Below are positions 28,710 through 38,308 of a DNA stretch of 64,000 nucleotides, piece after piece. Origin of the DNA: Pollutibacter soli (lineage in GTDB: Bacteria; Bacteroidota; Bacteroidia; Chitinophagales; Chitinophagaceae); the NCBI GenBank assembly GCA_029269725.1, contig JARJHS010000015.1:31874-95873 (forward strand), written 5' to 3'. Every line of letters starts with the position of its first letter. The first letter of the stretch is position 1. A model generated the notes under the pieces. It worked only from the letters and a program-made list of their open reading frames with translations, did not search any database and was not told the origin of the DNA. Position numbers and translations under genes: made by a program.

Positions 28710-30532
28710 TATGGCTTATAATCATCGGCCTTCTTCCATAAATCCTTATTGCGTACAAGAACCTGGGTAATGGCACCTTCTTTGGATTTAGTAAATCTGA
28801 GCGGGTAATTTCTTCTTTCATTAAAAAATTCCAGTTCGGATTGCTGCTCGAAAGTTATTTCCGATCCGTTCCATGTTTCAAACACAACCAGATGGCCATC
28901 CCGGGTGATGATCTTCAGATAAACGTCTTTTCCTGGTTCAAATTGAAACTTATAAAATCCTTCGTAAGCTTTGAAATCATCATTCCTTTTCAGGTCCAGA
29001 TCCTGGAAGTCGAAACTGAAATCGATATTTGGTGAAATGCCTTTCATTTTAATGGATTGAGCTTTGCCTTTTTCATCCAATGAAAAGATGGCCAGTGCAT
29101 CGGCATTCATCGCCTGGTATTCCCATTTTATGGCAAATGTATTGGCATTATAAAAAGCCATCGGCCCATTCAATTTCGGAGAGCGATAGGATCTGAACCA
29201 TAATTTATTTTCTTTTTCAAACACCTCAATTTTTCCAAACCAGGGGTCTTCATACTTTCCGGTAAAATCTTCGTTTTTTACTTTTACATTTTTTGCTGAC
29301 TCAACTTTTTCCCAAACCTTTTTTGTTACTACATCACTCATGTTCTGTTGATACTGCATCCATCCTGCAATTTTATCTGTCCAGCCAAAATCGTCCAGGC
29401 CCAAATAACTGTCAGCAATAGTACCTGATACAGCCGAAAAAAATGCACCACCCTCATCGGAATTCGTTAGTATGACGATTCCAAGATTTAAATCGGGATA
29501 CATAGTCACTTCGGATACCATTCCAGGTAAACCGCCGGTATGCGAAACTTTTAAATTCCCTTTTACATCGGTCAAAAACCACCCTAAACCATAACCGCTG
29601 AAATGGGAATTGTACCTCGGGTCCCGATTGGTTTCCAAAACAGTATGTAAGCGCCACATTTCATTGTGGTTGTTCGAAGAATATAATGAGGTTTTTAAAT
29701 CAGTACCGTACTTTCCCCTGTTTAATTGAAGAAGCATCCATTTTGACATATCCGCCACATTCGAGAATATTCCACCTGCAGCGCTTCCGATTCCCGGACT
29801 TTGCGCTTCAATTGTTTTTATAGATCCGGATGCTGCTGAATGCGGCGTTGCCAGGTTACTTTTGTTTTTCAGAAGGGTGCCAACAAATGTATTTTTCATT
29901 TGTAGTGGCTTGATGATTCGCTTCTGCACAAATTCTTCATAACTCATACCACTGACCCTGGCAATAACTTCTCCGGCTACGATATAGAGTAAATTGTCAT
30001 AATCATACTTTGTACGAAAAGCAGATGCGGGTTTAAAGTATTGAAAGCTGGTCAACACATCCTTCATGGTAAAATCGGAACCGTCAGGAAAAAACATCAG
30101 ATCGCCAGCACCCAATCCGAGGCCGCTGCGATGTGTTAAGAGATCCTGTATATTGAAGTTCTCTGTTACATAGTCATTATACATTTTGAATTCCGGCAGG
30201 TGGTCCTTTACTTTATCAGTCCATTTCAATTTTTCTTCATCCACTAAAATGGACAGTGCAGCCGTTGTAAATGCTTTGGTATTCGATGCAATCTGAAAAT
30301 TGGTGTATTCATTTACCTTTTCTTTTGTAACAACTGAACTCAGTCCATACCCTTTTTGATGAATAACTTTCCCATCTTTAACAATGGCTATACCTGCGCC
30401 GGCAACTTTAAACTTTGTCAGTGCATATTCTACAATTGAATCAATTTTTTGAGTCGTTAGTTGCGCTACAGTTTCAGTGGATATAACAACTATGAGTAGC
30501 AGTAATGTTAAAAGAATGACCGTTTTTTTCAT
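28709..30532 (-). CDS. Exported serine hydrolase (beta-lactamase/PBP4-like) with DUF3471 domain
   Basis: 607 residues with a signal peptide ending at TVAQ. Class C-like active site: S83-x-x-K86 in ASNTKAFTT, a Tyr in KYDYDNLLYIV, and the HTG box SHTGGLPG. The C-terminal 150 residues match the DUF3471 type. Predicted periplasmic esterase or D-aminopeptidase; the family is rarely a true antibiotic-hydrolysing enzyme. Confidence 0.88.
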   Translation of the reverse strand: MKKTVILLTLLLLIVVISTETVAQLTTQKIDSIVEYALTKFKVAGAGIAIVKDGKVIHQKGYGLSSVVTKEKVNEYTNFQIASNTKAFTTAALSILVDEEKLKWTDKVKDHLPEFKMYNDYVTENFNIQDLLTHRSGLGLGAGDLMFFPDGSDFTMKDVLTSFQYFKPASAFRTKYDYDNLLYIVAGEVIARVSGMSYEEFVQKRIIKPLQMKNTFVGTLLKNKSNLATPHSAASGSIKTIEAQSPGIGSAAGGIFSNVADMSKWMLLQLNRGKYGTDLKTSLYSSNNHNEMWRLHTVLETNRDPRYNSHFSGYGLGWFLTDVKGNLKVSHTGGLPGMVSEVTMYPDLNLGIVILTNSDEGGAFFSAVSGTIADSYLGLDDFGWTDKIAGWMQYQQNMSDVVTKKVWEKVESAKNVKVKNEDFTGKYEDPWFGKIEVFEKENKLWFRSYRSPKLNGPMAFYNANTFAIKWEYQAMNADALAIFSLDEKGKAQSIKMKGISPNIDFSFDFQDLDLKRNDDFKAYEGFYKFQFEPGKDVYLKIITRDGHLVVFETWNGSEITFEQQSELEFFNERRNYPLRFTKSKEGAITQVLVRNKDLWKKADDYKP

Positions 30533-30720
30533 TATTGATATTTTGAAAATCAGATTGTGAGAATATTGTTTTTGGTTTATCGCTAATGGTTGAGATTTGT
30601 CCGATTGTCGGTGATATATTATTTCTTACCCGATGCACTTTTAAAGTCCTCAAAAGTTTTTACTTTATACTCCGGATATAAGTCGCTGCATTCCCCGGGT
30701 AAATCACGCAGTCAAATCAA

Positions 30721-31347
30721 TCAATCCTGTACGCAACGAACAGATTTTGCGTGAGAAACAGGGCCATTGAAACGGAAAGCTTTTGTTTGAAGTGGTTTCT
30801 GTCCGGGGCCACCATAACTGAAGTTCCATCCCCAGGCTTTACCCTCATGACCCGTGGATGTGGACGTCCACCAGAAACCCATAACACCAATCACCTCATA
30901 AAGATTATTTCTGCGAATACCTCCAGGAAGAGCGTTAAATCCGCTGATGTTAGTACCGTTACCGTCTTCGACCCAACCTTTGACGCTTTTCAGGGTTTCG
31001 CCGGCCTTGTCCATTCCACCGAATGTTTTCACCAGCGCAGACCATTCGCCATCCGTTGCCAGATGCCAACCTTCGGGACAGGCTTTTTTCGCTGCTTCCC
31101 CGGTGTAAAGCAGGCCCAGCTCTTTTCGATTGCTCTCTTGGTCATCATAAGCGTAGCTCCATTGCTCCTGGTAGCTCAGGTTTTGGGCCATCCAGGTAAC
31201 CGTGGCGCCGGTCAAAGTATTTTTGAAGCTGATCGTTTTATACGTTTGGCCATCCCGCAGGTCGGTGAAGGTGCCAATGGGTTGGGCATTTACAGCCTGT
31301 ATAAAAAACAAAATTGCAAGTAGGGAAACGATATACAGTTTTCTCAT
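30721..31347 (-). CDS. FISUMP-domain exported protein
   Basis: 208 residues with signal peptide ending at NAQ. The domain shows TFTDLRDGQTYKTISF, WMAQNLSY, CPEGWHLATDGEWSALV, FNALPGGIR, FWWTSTS and SVRCVQD, the order typical of Fibrobacter succinogenes major paralogous domains, which are related to DUF1566. Likely cell-surface or periplasmic; adhesion has been suggested for the family but not shown. Confidence 0.88.
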   Translation of the reverse strand: MRKLYIVSLLAILFFIQAVNAQPIGTFTDLRDGQTYKTISFKNTLTGATVTWMAQNLSYQEQWSYAYDDQESNRKELGLLYTGEAAKKACPEGWHLATDGEWSALVKTFGGMDKAGETLKSVKGWVEDGNGTNISGFNALPGGIRRNNLYEVIGVMGFWWTSTSTGHEGKAWGWNFSYGGPGQKPLQTKAFRFNGPVSHAKSVRCVQD

Positions 31348-31463
31348 ATTTGGTTCGGTTAGTATACATCAACTCTTCGGGTTCCCGCTATGTTACTTGC
31401 TGATTTTGTTAAATGGTAGATACAGCAAGCGAAGAACAAGGGAGCAATAATTAATTTGAGTTT

Positions 31464-32501
31464 TCAGCATCCACCCTTGCCGGGTACGACAGCATAGATC
31501 GTGTTGCCTGACATAAGAAAATTAAAGCCCTTACCCTGTACAGAAGGAAGTAATAATGTCCATGTTACTCCTTTGTCTGATGATTTGAAAATGCCCTCAG
31601 GATGTGTACAAAAGAAGTTTTCACCCACCTGGTAAATGGAAGTCGCGAAGGCTTGCACCCGAGGTCGGTCATTCCAGGTCCGCATCATTGAATCAACAAA
31701 AACTTTGTTCTCCATTTTGGACTCAATGGCAGTCCAGGTTTTACCCGCATCGTAGGATGCACTTAACCTCCTCGGTCCCGACTCTGAACCAGAAGAGATA
31801 GCAACGAATCCACCTTTGATTGGTTTTACATCCCAGTTCACACTGTCCTCACTTACAGCTACGGACCAGGTTTCACCATTATCGGTCGATCTGATGATTT
31901 TTCTCATAGTAGTCGCTACCAGCACGCCATTCGACTCTGCCAGATGCCCGAACAAGCCGCCATTATGCACATGTTTCCAGGTTTTTCCGTTGTCAGTGGA
32001 TTTATAAAGACCTCTGTCGATGCCGATGAAAATGGCACCTCCCGCAGTTTCAAAAACAGTGCGTATCCGTGGCTCGTGATAATTTTCGAATACCGGCGAC
32101 CATACACTCGTTCCGTCTGTTTTTTTCAGATTGATACCCCAGTAAAATTTTCCGGACACAGATGGTGCAATGTTGCCGTTTTCAGTAAGGGTTTCTTTGG
32201 TCCAGAAAGGAGCTTTGGCATTTGGAGCATTGTGATAAAGTCCGTTTTCAAACTTGAAAAACAGACCTTTATCATTTGCAAAGAAGCTGTTTCCCCGGAT
32301 ACTGTCTTTCTGTAAATTTTCCGGCAACCCTTTGCTGATGTCCTGCCATGTTTTTCCGCCATCTGTGGATTTGAAAACGGTATTTTCGAGTCCTGAATTA
32401 TTTCTAACCACTTTCGTGGCATCCTTTTCTTTTTGCATAAAAGAATTTAATAGAAATAATACGAGGAGGATTGCGGGGACAAACACCAGTAACTTTTTCA
32501 T
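31464..32501 (-). CDS. Exported BNR/sialidase-like beta-propeller protein
   Basis: About 345 residues from MKKLLVF. Signal peptide, then at least five BNR-like repeats with the S/T-x-D-x-G-x-T-W pattern: STDGGKTWQD, STDNGKTWKH, STDNGETWSV, SYDAGKTWTA, SSDKGVTWTL. Beta-propeller of the sialidase/HCF136-like superfamily; no sialidase active-site Arg triad identified, so probably not an active sialidase. Confidence 0.8.
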   Translation of the reverse strand: MKKLLVFVPAILLVLFLLNSFMQKEKDATKVVRNNSGLENTVFKSTDGGKTWQDISKGLPENLQKDSIRGNSFFANDKGLFFKFENGLYHNAPNAKAPFWTKETLTENGNIAPSVSGKFYWGINLKKTDGTSVWSPVFENYHEPRIRTVFETAGGAIFIGIDRGLYKSTDNGKTWKHVHNGGLFGHLAESNGVLVATTMRKIIRSTDNGETWSVAVSEDSVNWDVKPIKGGFVAISSGSESGPRRLSASYDAGKTWTAIESKMENKVFVDSMMRTWNDRPRVQAFATSIYQVGENFFCTHPEGIFKSSDKGVTWTLLLPSVQGKGFNFLMSGNTIYAVVPGKGGC

Positions 32502-32525
32502 TTTTTTAAATTTAGAGAAAAGCAT

Positions 32526-33080
32526 AACATCTGATTTGATTCATCAAAATAACTTCGATGTGGTTTAAACATAGGTATCCATCCTGTAAATAAAAATGTA
32601 AACAATGTAAATACTGGGTAAATGCGGTGCCTGATATTTCAAAACCAGTCAAAAGGAGAGGGGACAAGCGTTATAAGTTGGCGACAATTACCTGAATAAG
32701 CGATCGGTAAATATCAGGTTTCAACTTTCCGGTAAATTACTCATCCATGCCGTCTGTTGCAGGCTAAAATGGCGGCAAGCTGACATCCACGAATTTTCTA
32801 TGTTGCTTTATTTATGCAAGCGAATATTGCCAGATCGGAAACGCACTGACCATTCCCATAATATGTACATACCCCAGGATCTTCTAAAGTAGCCAGTATT
32901 TCAGGATGTATTGTTAAAGGAGTGATGAATATAGGACTGCTGGCTTCTGCGTTACTGTTTGATCAAACCGGCCAGTGAAGTTGGCTAAACAAACAACAAC
33001 TTAGAACATAATCCTATTTCCGAAGCGGCTGTAGTGCTGTTTTGTCCATTTCGATAAATAAAACTGCTGGTTTGCATTCT
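32526..33080. other. Intergenic region, no gene seen
   Basis: About 555 bases with stops in all frames; the promoter of the minus-strand BNR gene lies at its left edge. Confidence 0.45.
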
Positions 33081-33533
33081 TTATTGAAGGGCCTTAATCT
33101 CTGTTATTATAATTCTCACGGTCGAATTTCCTATATTTTCTACATGATGTTTGCCTACATAGTCGCTCCAATTAGCAGTACCTGCTTTCTCATCAAAGAT
33201 CATTGTCTCTCCGTTTTCCAGGTAAACTTTTATTTTACCACCCGAAACTACATAAGATGATTTTGCAGGATGGGTATGAGGTTCATCTTTTGCTCCGGGT
33301 TTCAGTGTATATTCTAATACTCTTACATGTTCGTTTTCTAAAAGGAGTTTGAAATTATCAGGAGAGATTTTAAATCCATCGATATTTAACCTGGCACTGT
33401 CCGTTTTCACAGGATTCGAATGATTCAATGTAACATCGGATGTTGTTTGTTCTTTTCCGGTAGTTGACTTCGGTTGCTGATTGCAGGATGTGACAAAACA
33501 AAAAATCACAATAAGAATAAAGAGTTTTGCCAT
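33081..33533 (-). CDS. Cupin-domain lipoprotein
   Basis: 150 residues from MAKLF; an open frame extends 29 codons upstream but the lipobox (FVTSCNQ) is correctly placed only with this start. The cupin core has KPGAKDEPHTHPAKSSYVVSGGKI (metal-binding His pair and Glu) and KHHVENIG for the second motif. Periplasmic; function unknown. Confidence 0.75.
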   Translation of the reverse strand: MAKLFILIVIFCFVTSCNQQPKSTTGKEQTTSDVTLNHSNPVKTDSARLNIDGFKISPDNFKLLLENEHVRVLEYTLKPGAKDEPHTHPAKSSYVVSGGKIKVYLENGETMIFDEKAGTANWSDYVGKHHVENIGNSTVRIIITEIKALQ

Positions 33534-33663
33534 ATTGGAGCCATTTATTGTCATTGTTCGATTAGAAACGCTCATGTTCTGCTTCCAGTCACTCAGCTGG
33601 CACTTAAGCAATAAATTCATCTAAGTTAATTCCCGGCAACATAACATTCCTTTTCTGATTATT

Positions 33664-34455
33664 TTACATGGGGATCAAATAAAAATCAAAATCAACGTTA
33701 TCCACCTTGTACTCGAGCAATGTTCCCAACCCCCTGATGAAATATAATTTCGAATCCTTTTTTATTGGAGGGTGCCCTTTGATTGTGATTTCATTTGCAC
33801 GATAATCTTTCAAATTTATTTTTACTGGTATGGTATTAAATATCAGTTTATTTTTTTTATATCTGGCGGCAAGCAGATTTACTATCGTGCTATCCTTTGG
33901 TTGAACATTACCTTTTTCATCTACTGAAAACCAAAATAATGTAGGTATAGTGTTTCCGGGATAATTCAGGCCAGGTATAGTTAATGCTGACAAATCACTG
34001 GCGATATAATAACTAAACCCTTTAATCAGATAATAATATTTATTTCCATTCTGGTATGTAGGGTACGGATTATTGTGTGCACTTAAGATAAATGAAGCTG
34101 AAGAAGCGTCGATGAATATTTTTGATGTATGAAATATGAGTTTACTACATTGAACACCGTTGACGACCGTATCGATAGCAGTTGCAGCAATATTATTTGA
34201 AACCTTGCTGATTTTTCCACCGGCATCGATGGTGAAGTCCACTTTAGCAAAAGGGTCATCAACTCCGAATGTATGGGTGCCAGCCGGAAGATCAAATAAT
34301 GTATCTGAGCCACTCGATGGCGCATTATAAACCGGCTGGTATTTATCGATGTAATACTTTCCCTTAAATCCCTGGAATGAAAAATAAACAGGAGATGCAT
34401 AACTACAGGAAGTAATAATAAATAACATTACCGAAATTGATACAATTGTTCTCAT
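33664..34455 (-). CDS. Putative lipoprotein of unknown function
   Basis: 263 residues. Lipobox FIITSCSY. Beta-rich, with several Gly/Pro turns. No family recognised. Confidence 0.6.
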   Translation of the reverse strand: MRTIVSISVMLFIITSCSYASPVYFSFQGFKGKYYIDKYQPVYNAPSSGSDTLFDLPAGTHTFGVDDPFAKVDFTIDAGGKISKVSNNIAATAIDTVVNGVQCSKLIFHTSKIFIDASSASFILSAHNNPYPTYQNGNKYYYLIKGFSYYIASDLSALTIPGLNYPGNTIPTLFWFSVDEKGNVQPKDSTIVNLLAARYKKNKLIFNTIPVKINLKDYRANEITIKGHPPIKKDSKLYFIRGLGTLLEYKVDNVDFDFYLIPM

Positions 34456-34994
34456 ATTTTGTTAGCTTTTGATTGGTGAAATGCATTAGTTGATGCGCTT
34501 CATATGAGGTGAAGTACCGCGCCCGCACATTGCCATTGTGCGGATATGCCTTGCGAACACAATTTGAAAAGTAGCCTAAATGTTTGAAACCAGAAAAATC
34601 AACCGTTACTTATTCGTTGGCCTGGCGATAATCATGGGAGAAGTTACTGCCTGTATTACTGTCAATTTGAAACATGGTCTCTCCTAATAACTCAAGAGCG
34701 CTGGCTCTGACAATCCGTGTGGTAGTAAATTGATCGTGTGATTGGTAAAAAAGGGGGCATTCTTTTTCAAATTATCATTTGTTCCATCAACCAGCCAGTT
34801 AAATTAATTGAAATCGGCATGAACAGTCCTGGTGTTGCCGGGGGGAAGGGAATCGGGACAAATACGGATGTTAATATTCCGAATGTTTTCGGAACAGAAT
34901 TATTACCTCAATACTGCTTCTACTAAACTTGTAATGGAAAGTGTTATTTATTTACGATCACTATTTCATCCCTTACTGCTTTACTTCTGATGCT
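34456..34994. other. Intergenic region, probably no gene
   Basis: About 540 bases. A plus-strand frame at 34738-34926 (SPGVAGGKGIGTNTDVNIPNVFG) could be a decayed fragment; nothing intact. Confidence 0.4.
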
Positions 34995-35570
34995 CTATTT
35001 TTTCAAATCTTCTATGATTAACTTCTTTTGCTTAAAGGTATTGATCATCGCTTTTTCTCTTACAGCAGGGTCTGTACTATGAATCAGGTCAAAGTATTCA
35101 GTGGGTACAACCTGCCAGGATAAGCCGTATTTGTCTTTGCACCAGCCGCAGGAACCTTCCTCGCCACCATTGGCAGTAAGTGCATCCCAATAATAATCCA
35201 CTTCTGCCTGGTCCTTGCAATTCACTACAAATGACACTGCTTCATTGAATTTGAACAACGGGCCTGCTGCAAGAATACTAAACTCCATACCTGCTATTTC
35301 GATAACTGCTGTTTCAAAACTGGTGGTATCGCTGCTGAATTCATTCGGTGGATTTACAAACTTTCGATAATCTTTCAGTTTGCCATCTTTAAAAATAGAT
35401 AAATAGTAATCTGCTACAGCTTTAGCATCTTTCTCTACCCATAAACTGGGAGTAATTTTTTGATTTGTATCAGCCATTGTATTGGAATTTTTATTGTTTG
35501 AACAGGATGTTGTCAATATCAATAACGCAATCATTGTTGCATTACACAGGTTAATTGTATTCTTTTTCAT
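34995..35570 (-). CDS. VOC/PhnB-like protein with a lipoprotein signal
   Basis: 191 residues. The body ([65 protein letters not shown] split across the domain) is a PhnB/3-demethylubiquinone methyltransferase-like VOC domain, usually cytoplasmic. Here it carries a signal peptide with TTSCSNN, so it should be exported as a lipoprotein, which is odd. Its start overlaps the preceding SRPBCC stop by 4 bases, a coupled operon. Confidence 0.75.
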   Translation of the reverse strand: MKKNTINLCNATMIALLILTTSCSNNKNSNTMADTNQKITPSLWVEKDAKAVADYYLSIFKDGKLKDYRKFVNPPNEFSSDTTSFETAVIEIAGMEFSILAAGPLFKFNEAVSFVVNCKDQAEVDYYWDALTANGGEEGSCGWCKDKYGLSWQVVPTEYFDLIHSTDPAVREKAMINTFKQKKLIIEDLKK

Positions 35571-36097
35571 TTTCTATTATCTGATTGTTTCAATAATAAT
35601 CCCAGTTCATTCAATGTTACTGTGAACCCTTCTTTGAAACCCATTTCTATCATCTTATCAAGGTCGTTAAGAGATTCAAAGTATATGGAGATACTGACTT
35701 TGGTAATTTTTCTTGTAACCGCATTCCCATTGAAATTTTGTTCAGTAAAAATGTGGTCCCAGGTGGTGCCTGGCAAAATTGGCCTTTCGTTTTCATCTGT
35801 GAAGAAACCCAGGCATTTAAAATTTGATTTGGGTGTGATGGACGTATATGTAAATATCTGCCATCCGATTTCTACTCCTTCCGGATTTACCGTTGCATAA
35901 AATCTTCGCCCTCCGACGCTGAAGTCCATGTATTTTGTTTTCGAGATCAACGGCTTTGGGGCCCACCATTGATCTAAGATTTCTTTTCTTGTAAAAGCAT
36001 CCCACACCAGTGAAAGTTCAGCATCAAATTCCTTATCAACAAATACGGTGTTGGTTGTTTTGTCGACTTTAAAATTGAATAATAAATCACTGTTCAC
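35567..36097 (-). CDS. SRPBCC/AHSA1-family protein
   Basis: 176 residues, START-like fold. [23 protein letters not shown] and [21 protein letters not shown] are typical of AHSA1-type proteins. Overlaps the VOC gene by 4 bases; PhnB-like and SRPBCC genes commonly travel together. Substrate unknown. Confidence 0.85.
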   Translation of the reverse strand: MNSDLLFNFKVDKTTNTVFVDKEFDAELSLVWDAFTRKEILDQWWAPKPLISKTKYMDFSVGGRRFYATVNPEGVEIGWQIFTYTSITPKSNFKCLGFFTDENERPILPGTTWDHIFTEQNFNGNAVTRKITKVSISIYFESLNDLDKMIEMGFKEGFTVTLNELGLLLKQSDNRK

Positions 36098-36514
36098 CTT
36101 ACATTATTTATCATTATTGCATCTGAATGATCACGTTTACTACGTTCCCTACAATTCTTAATAACGAAACCGATTGGTTGCAAATATATGCGCAACATTT
36201 CGGTTTCGCAAAGTTTATTTTCAGGGAATGCTTTTTTGCCCGGGTGAGCGTTTAAAAAATCATGTTGACTATTTCGAATCTTGATTGAGTTTAACCTGGC
36301 GAGGAGTTAGTGGCAGATCTCTTCGCATTATCAGACCTTGTTGTGCCAGGGGGAGGGTTATATAGGATAGTTTGATTTAACAGAGATTCTAAAACAGGCA
36401 TTATCCATATTATGTTTAACCCGGCGTGTATTTTTCCCTTTTTCTGGCAGCATATTCACTTGGTTTACCGTCGGCATCACTTGTATACGGGCCTGTACAT
36501 TCGTAATTTAAAGG
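36098..36514. promoter_or_regulatory. Divergent intergenic region before the recombinase operon
   Basis: 417 bases between divergent genes. It must hold the promoter for the two recombinase genes, but no clear TTTG/TAnnTTTG pair or operator could be fixed. Confidence 0.4.
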
Positions 36515-36868
36515 ATGAAAGAAATCGTAGTGAAAAGGATCGAGCATCGCCAGTTGGTATGGGTAGGAGTGTATGGGCCTGATGAAAAATTATTTAACCA
36601 CCTGATTCGGTTACAGAAGGCGGTGTGGTCAAAAACATGGAAGTGTTGGTTGATTTCCTGGGATCGGCAGTTGTATAAACAATTCCTAAGCCGCATGGAA
36701 AAGCATTATCATATCAATGATGATGCGATTCGTAAGATAACAACGCAAAACGGTGCCATCCAAAATACAGAAAAGAAAACGCCCGATGGCTTTGATGGTG
36801 GCTGGATGGAAATAAAGATGGTGAATGACCCTGCTGGATTGAAATTATGGGAGGAACGTCAGCGGTAA
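36515..36868 (+). CDS. Small protein sharing the integrase N-terminal domain
   Basis: 117 residues. Residues 10-60 (LVWVGVYGPDEKLFNHLIRL, then AVWSKTWKCWLISWD) follow the same pattern as residues 13-60 of the next protein (RILVLTIEP, RIEDARWDTATGNWHLPFE): strand, helix, then A-x-W-x(6)-W. It ends one base before the integrase ATG, so translation is probably coupled. The link suggests a partner in the same recombination reaction, such as a directionality or DNA-binding factor. No known family is recognised with certainty. Confidence 0.65.
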   Translation: MKEIVVKRIEHRQLVWVGVYGPDEKLFNHLIRLQKAVWSKTWKCWLISWDRQLYKQFLSRMEKHYHINDDAIRKITTQNGAIQNTEKKTPDGFDGGWMEIKMVNDPAGLKLWEERQR

Positions 36869-36869
36869 C

Positions 36870-38027
36870 ATGGAGGTGAACTCAGAAAGCGATAACATTC
36901 AACTCAGGTTGCATTGGATCGGGAATACCCACCGGATCCTGGTTCTGACAATTGAACCGAAGTTAATTTCAATCATAAAAAGAATTGAAGATGCGCGCTG
37001 GGATACCGCTACAGGGAACTGGCATTTACCCTTTGAAAAAAGCGCAATATTTATACTGCTTGAGAAAACGCAGGGGATATGGAAATTCGATATGGAGTTT
37101 CTGAAAATGCAGTTGCGGTTAAAAAGAATGGGCCTGCATTCATTATCGATTTTTCGGTTATGCCAGAATGTTTCGATTCTGAATCTTTCTGAATTTGAAA
37201 AATTTTTAAACGAGCTTCAGTTAAGAGGGTATAGTGTGAACACCGTTCGCAATTACCGGATTGAATTTGCTTTTTTGTTGGGTTTGTTGAAGATGATGCC
37301 GGTGGGAGAATTGAAGGAGGATCAGATAAGGGCGTATTTGCTTTGGCTGGTGGAGCAAAAAAAATACGGTGAAGCAAGGGTGCATATGGCGGTCAATGCG
37401 ATCAAGTTTTATTTTGAAAAAGTGATTCATCAGCCCCGTGTGGTTTATTTTATTCCGAGGCCAGTAAAGCCTTTGCAACTTCCAAGGGTTCATGCAAAGG
37501 AAAATATCGGAAAGATGCTGGGTAAAATCGATAATCTGAAATATCGTACGATTCTTACCACTTCTTATGCCTGTGGTTTACGGGTAAGTGAAATAGTAAA
37601 GTTGAAAATATCGGACATTGACTCTAAACGCATGACTGTTTTTATTGAAAGGGCAAAAGGGAAAAAAGATCGGGTAGTTATGTTGTCTCCGGTACTGCTC
37701 AAATTATTGCGTGAGTATTTTCTTGAATATAAGCCGGTGAAATATTTGTTTGAAAGCAAGGCGGGGGAGCAGTACAGCATTCGTAGTATTCAGGAGATTT
37801 TTCAGCAGGCCAAAAAGCAGGCAGGAATTGATATGAAGGGTGGTATACACACATTGCGACATAGTTATGCTACGCATCTGCTGGAGTCGGGGACCGATAT
37901 TCGCTTTATCCAGGAATTGCTCGGGCACAACAATATAAAGACTACCGTTCGGTATACACATGTGAGTATAAAAAAGATGGGCAACATTCGTAGTCCTCTC
38001 GATGACCTTGAGTTTCCTGAAAGCTAA
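36870..38027 (+). CDS. Tyrosine recombinase (cassette integrase), Xer-like with extra N-terminal domain
   Basis: 385 residues: N-terminal domain with W-x(6)-W motif (1-75), SAM-like core-binding domain (about 105-190), catalytic domain (205-385). Catalytic residues: Arg238 (GLRVSE), Lys263 (RAKGKKDR), His327 and Arg330 (HTLRHSYATHLL), His353 (LLGHNN), Tyr362 (VRYTHV). The C-terminus IRSPLDDL resembles IntI and XerC/D ends. The Lys-to-His distance is 64 residues, close to XerD (172 to 244) and far from IntI1 (171 to 277), so the IntI-specific insertion is missing. It directly precedes the cassette array and reads in the same direction as it, unlike classic integrons. Confidence 0.9.
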   Translation: MEVNSESDNIQLRLHWIGNTHRILVLTIEPKLISIIKRIEDARWDTATGNWHLPFEKSAIFILLEKTQGIWKFDMEFLKMQLRLKRMGLHSLSIFRLCQNVSILNLSEFEKFLNELQLRGYSVNTVRNYRIEFAFLLGLLKMMPVGELKEDQIRAYLLWLVEQKKYGEARVHMAVNAIKFYFEKVIHQPRVVYFIPRPVKPLQLPRVHAKENIGKMLGKIDNLKYRTILTTSYACGLRVSEIVKLKISDIDSKRMTVFIERAKGKKDRVVMLSPVLLKLLREYFLEYKPVKYLFESKAGEQYSIRSIQEIFQQAKKQAGIDMKGGIHTLRHSYATHLLESGTDIRFIQELLGHNNIKTTVRYTHVSIKKMGNIRSPLDDLEFPES

Positions 38028-38271
38028 GGAAGAGCGATGCATTTCATAATCAGAGATACTGCCAGTTTAAAAATTCAACACTTTCGGTTTACATTCATGT
38101 GTAAAGGTTTGCCGGGTACTGCAAGTGGCTGCGTACATACTTACCTCCGCGCTATAAAAGTAGAATCAGTAGATAGACTCAGTTTCTACAAAAATAGAGA
38201 AGGCCTGAAACCGGGTGAAACTGTTGAAGTTGTACAGTTGACGGTATGGTTGCGGTTGCGTATATTTATGC
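38028..38271 (+). promoter_or_regulatory. Candidate primary attachment site (attI-like) before the first cassette
   Basis: There is no copy of the array repeat between the integrase stop and the first cassette boundary at 38272. In the last 50 bases GTTG occurs at 38223, 38229, 38237, 38249 and 38255, and the boundary itself begins GTTG at 38272. Integron attI sites also carry short direct repeats that bind the integrase. Function inferred from position only. No protein-like gene in this interval. Confidence 0.5.
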
Positions 38272-38308
38272 GTTGTGTGCAATACAGGCCACTCCAAAAA
38301 AATCGAAA

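Noticed and set aside
34738..34926. 62-aa ORF with GKGIGTNTDVNIPN
   Set aside because: Short, isolated, no ribosome binding site or homologous motif; perhaps a remnant but not supportable.
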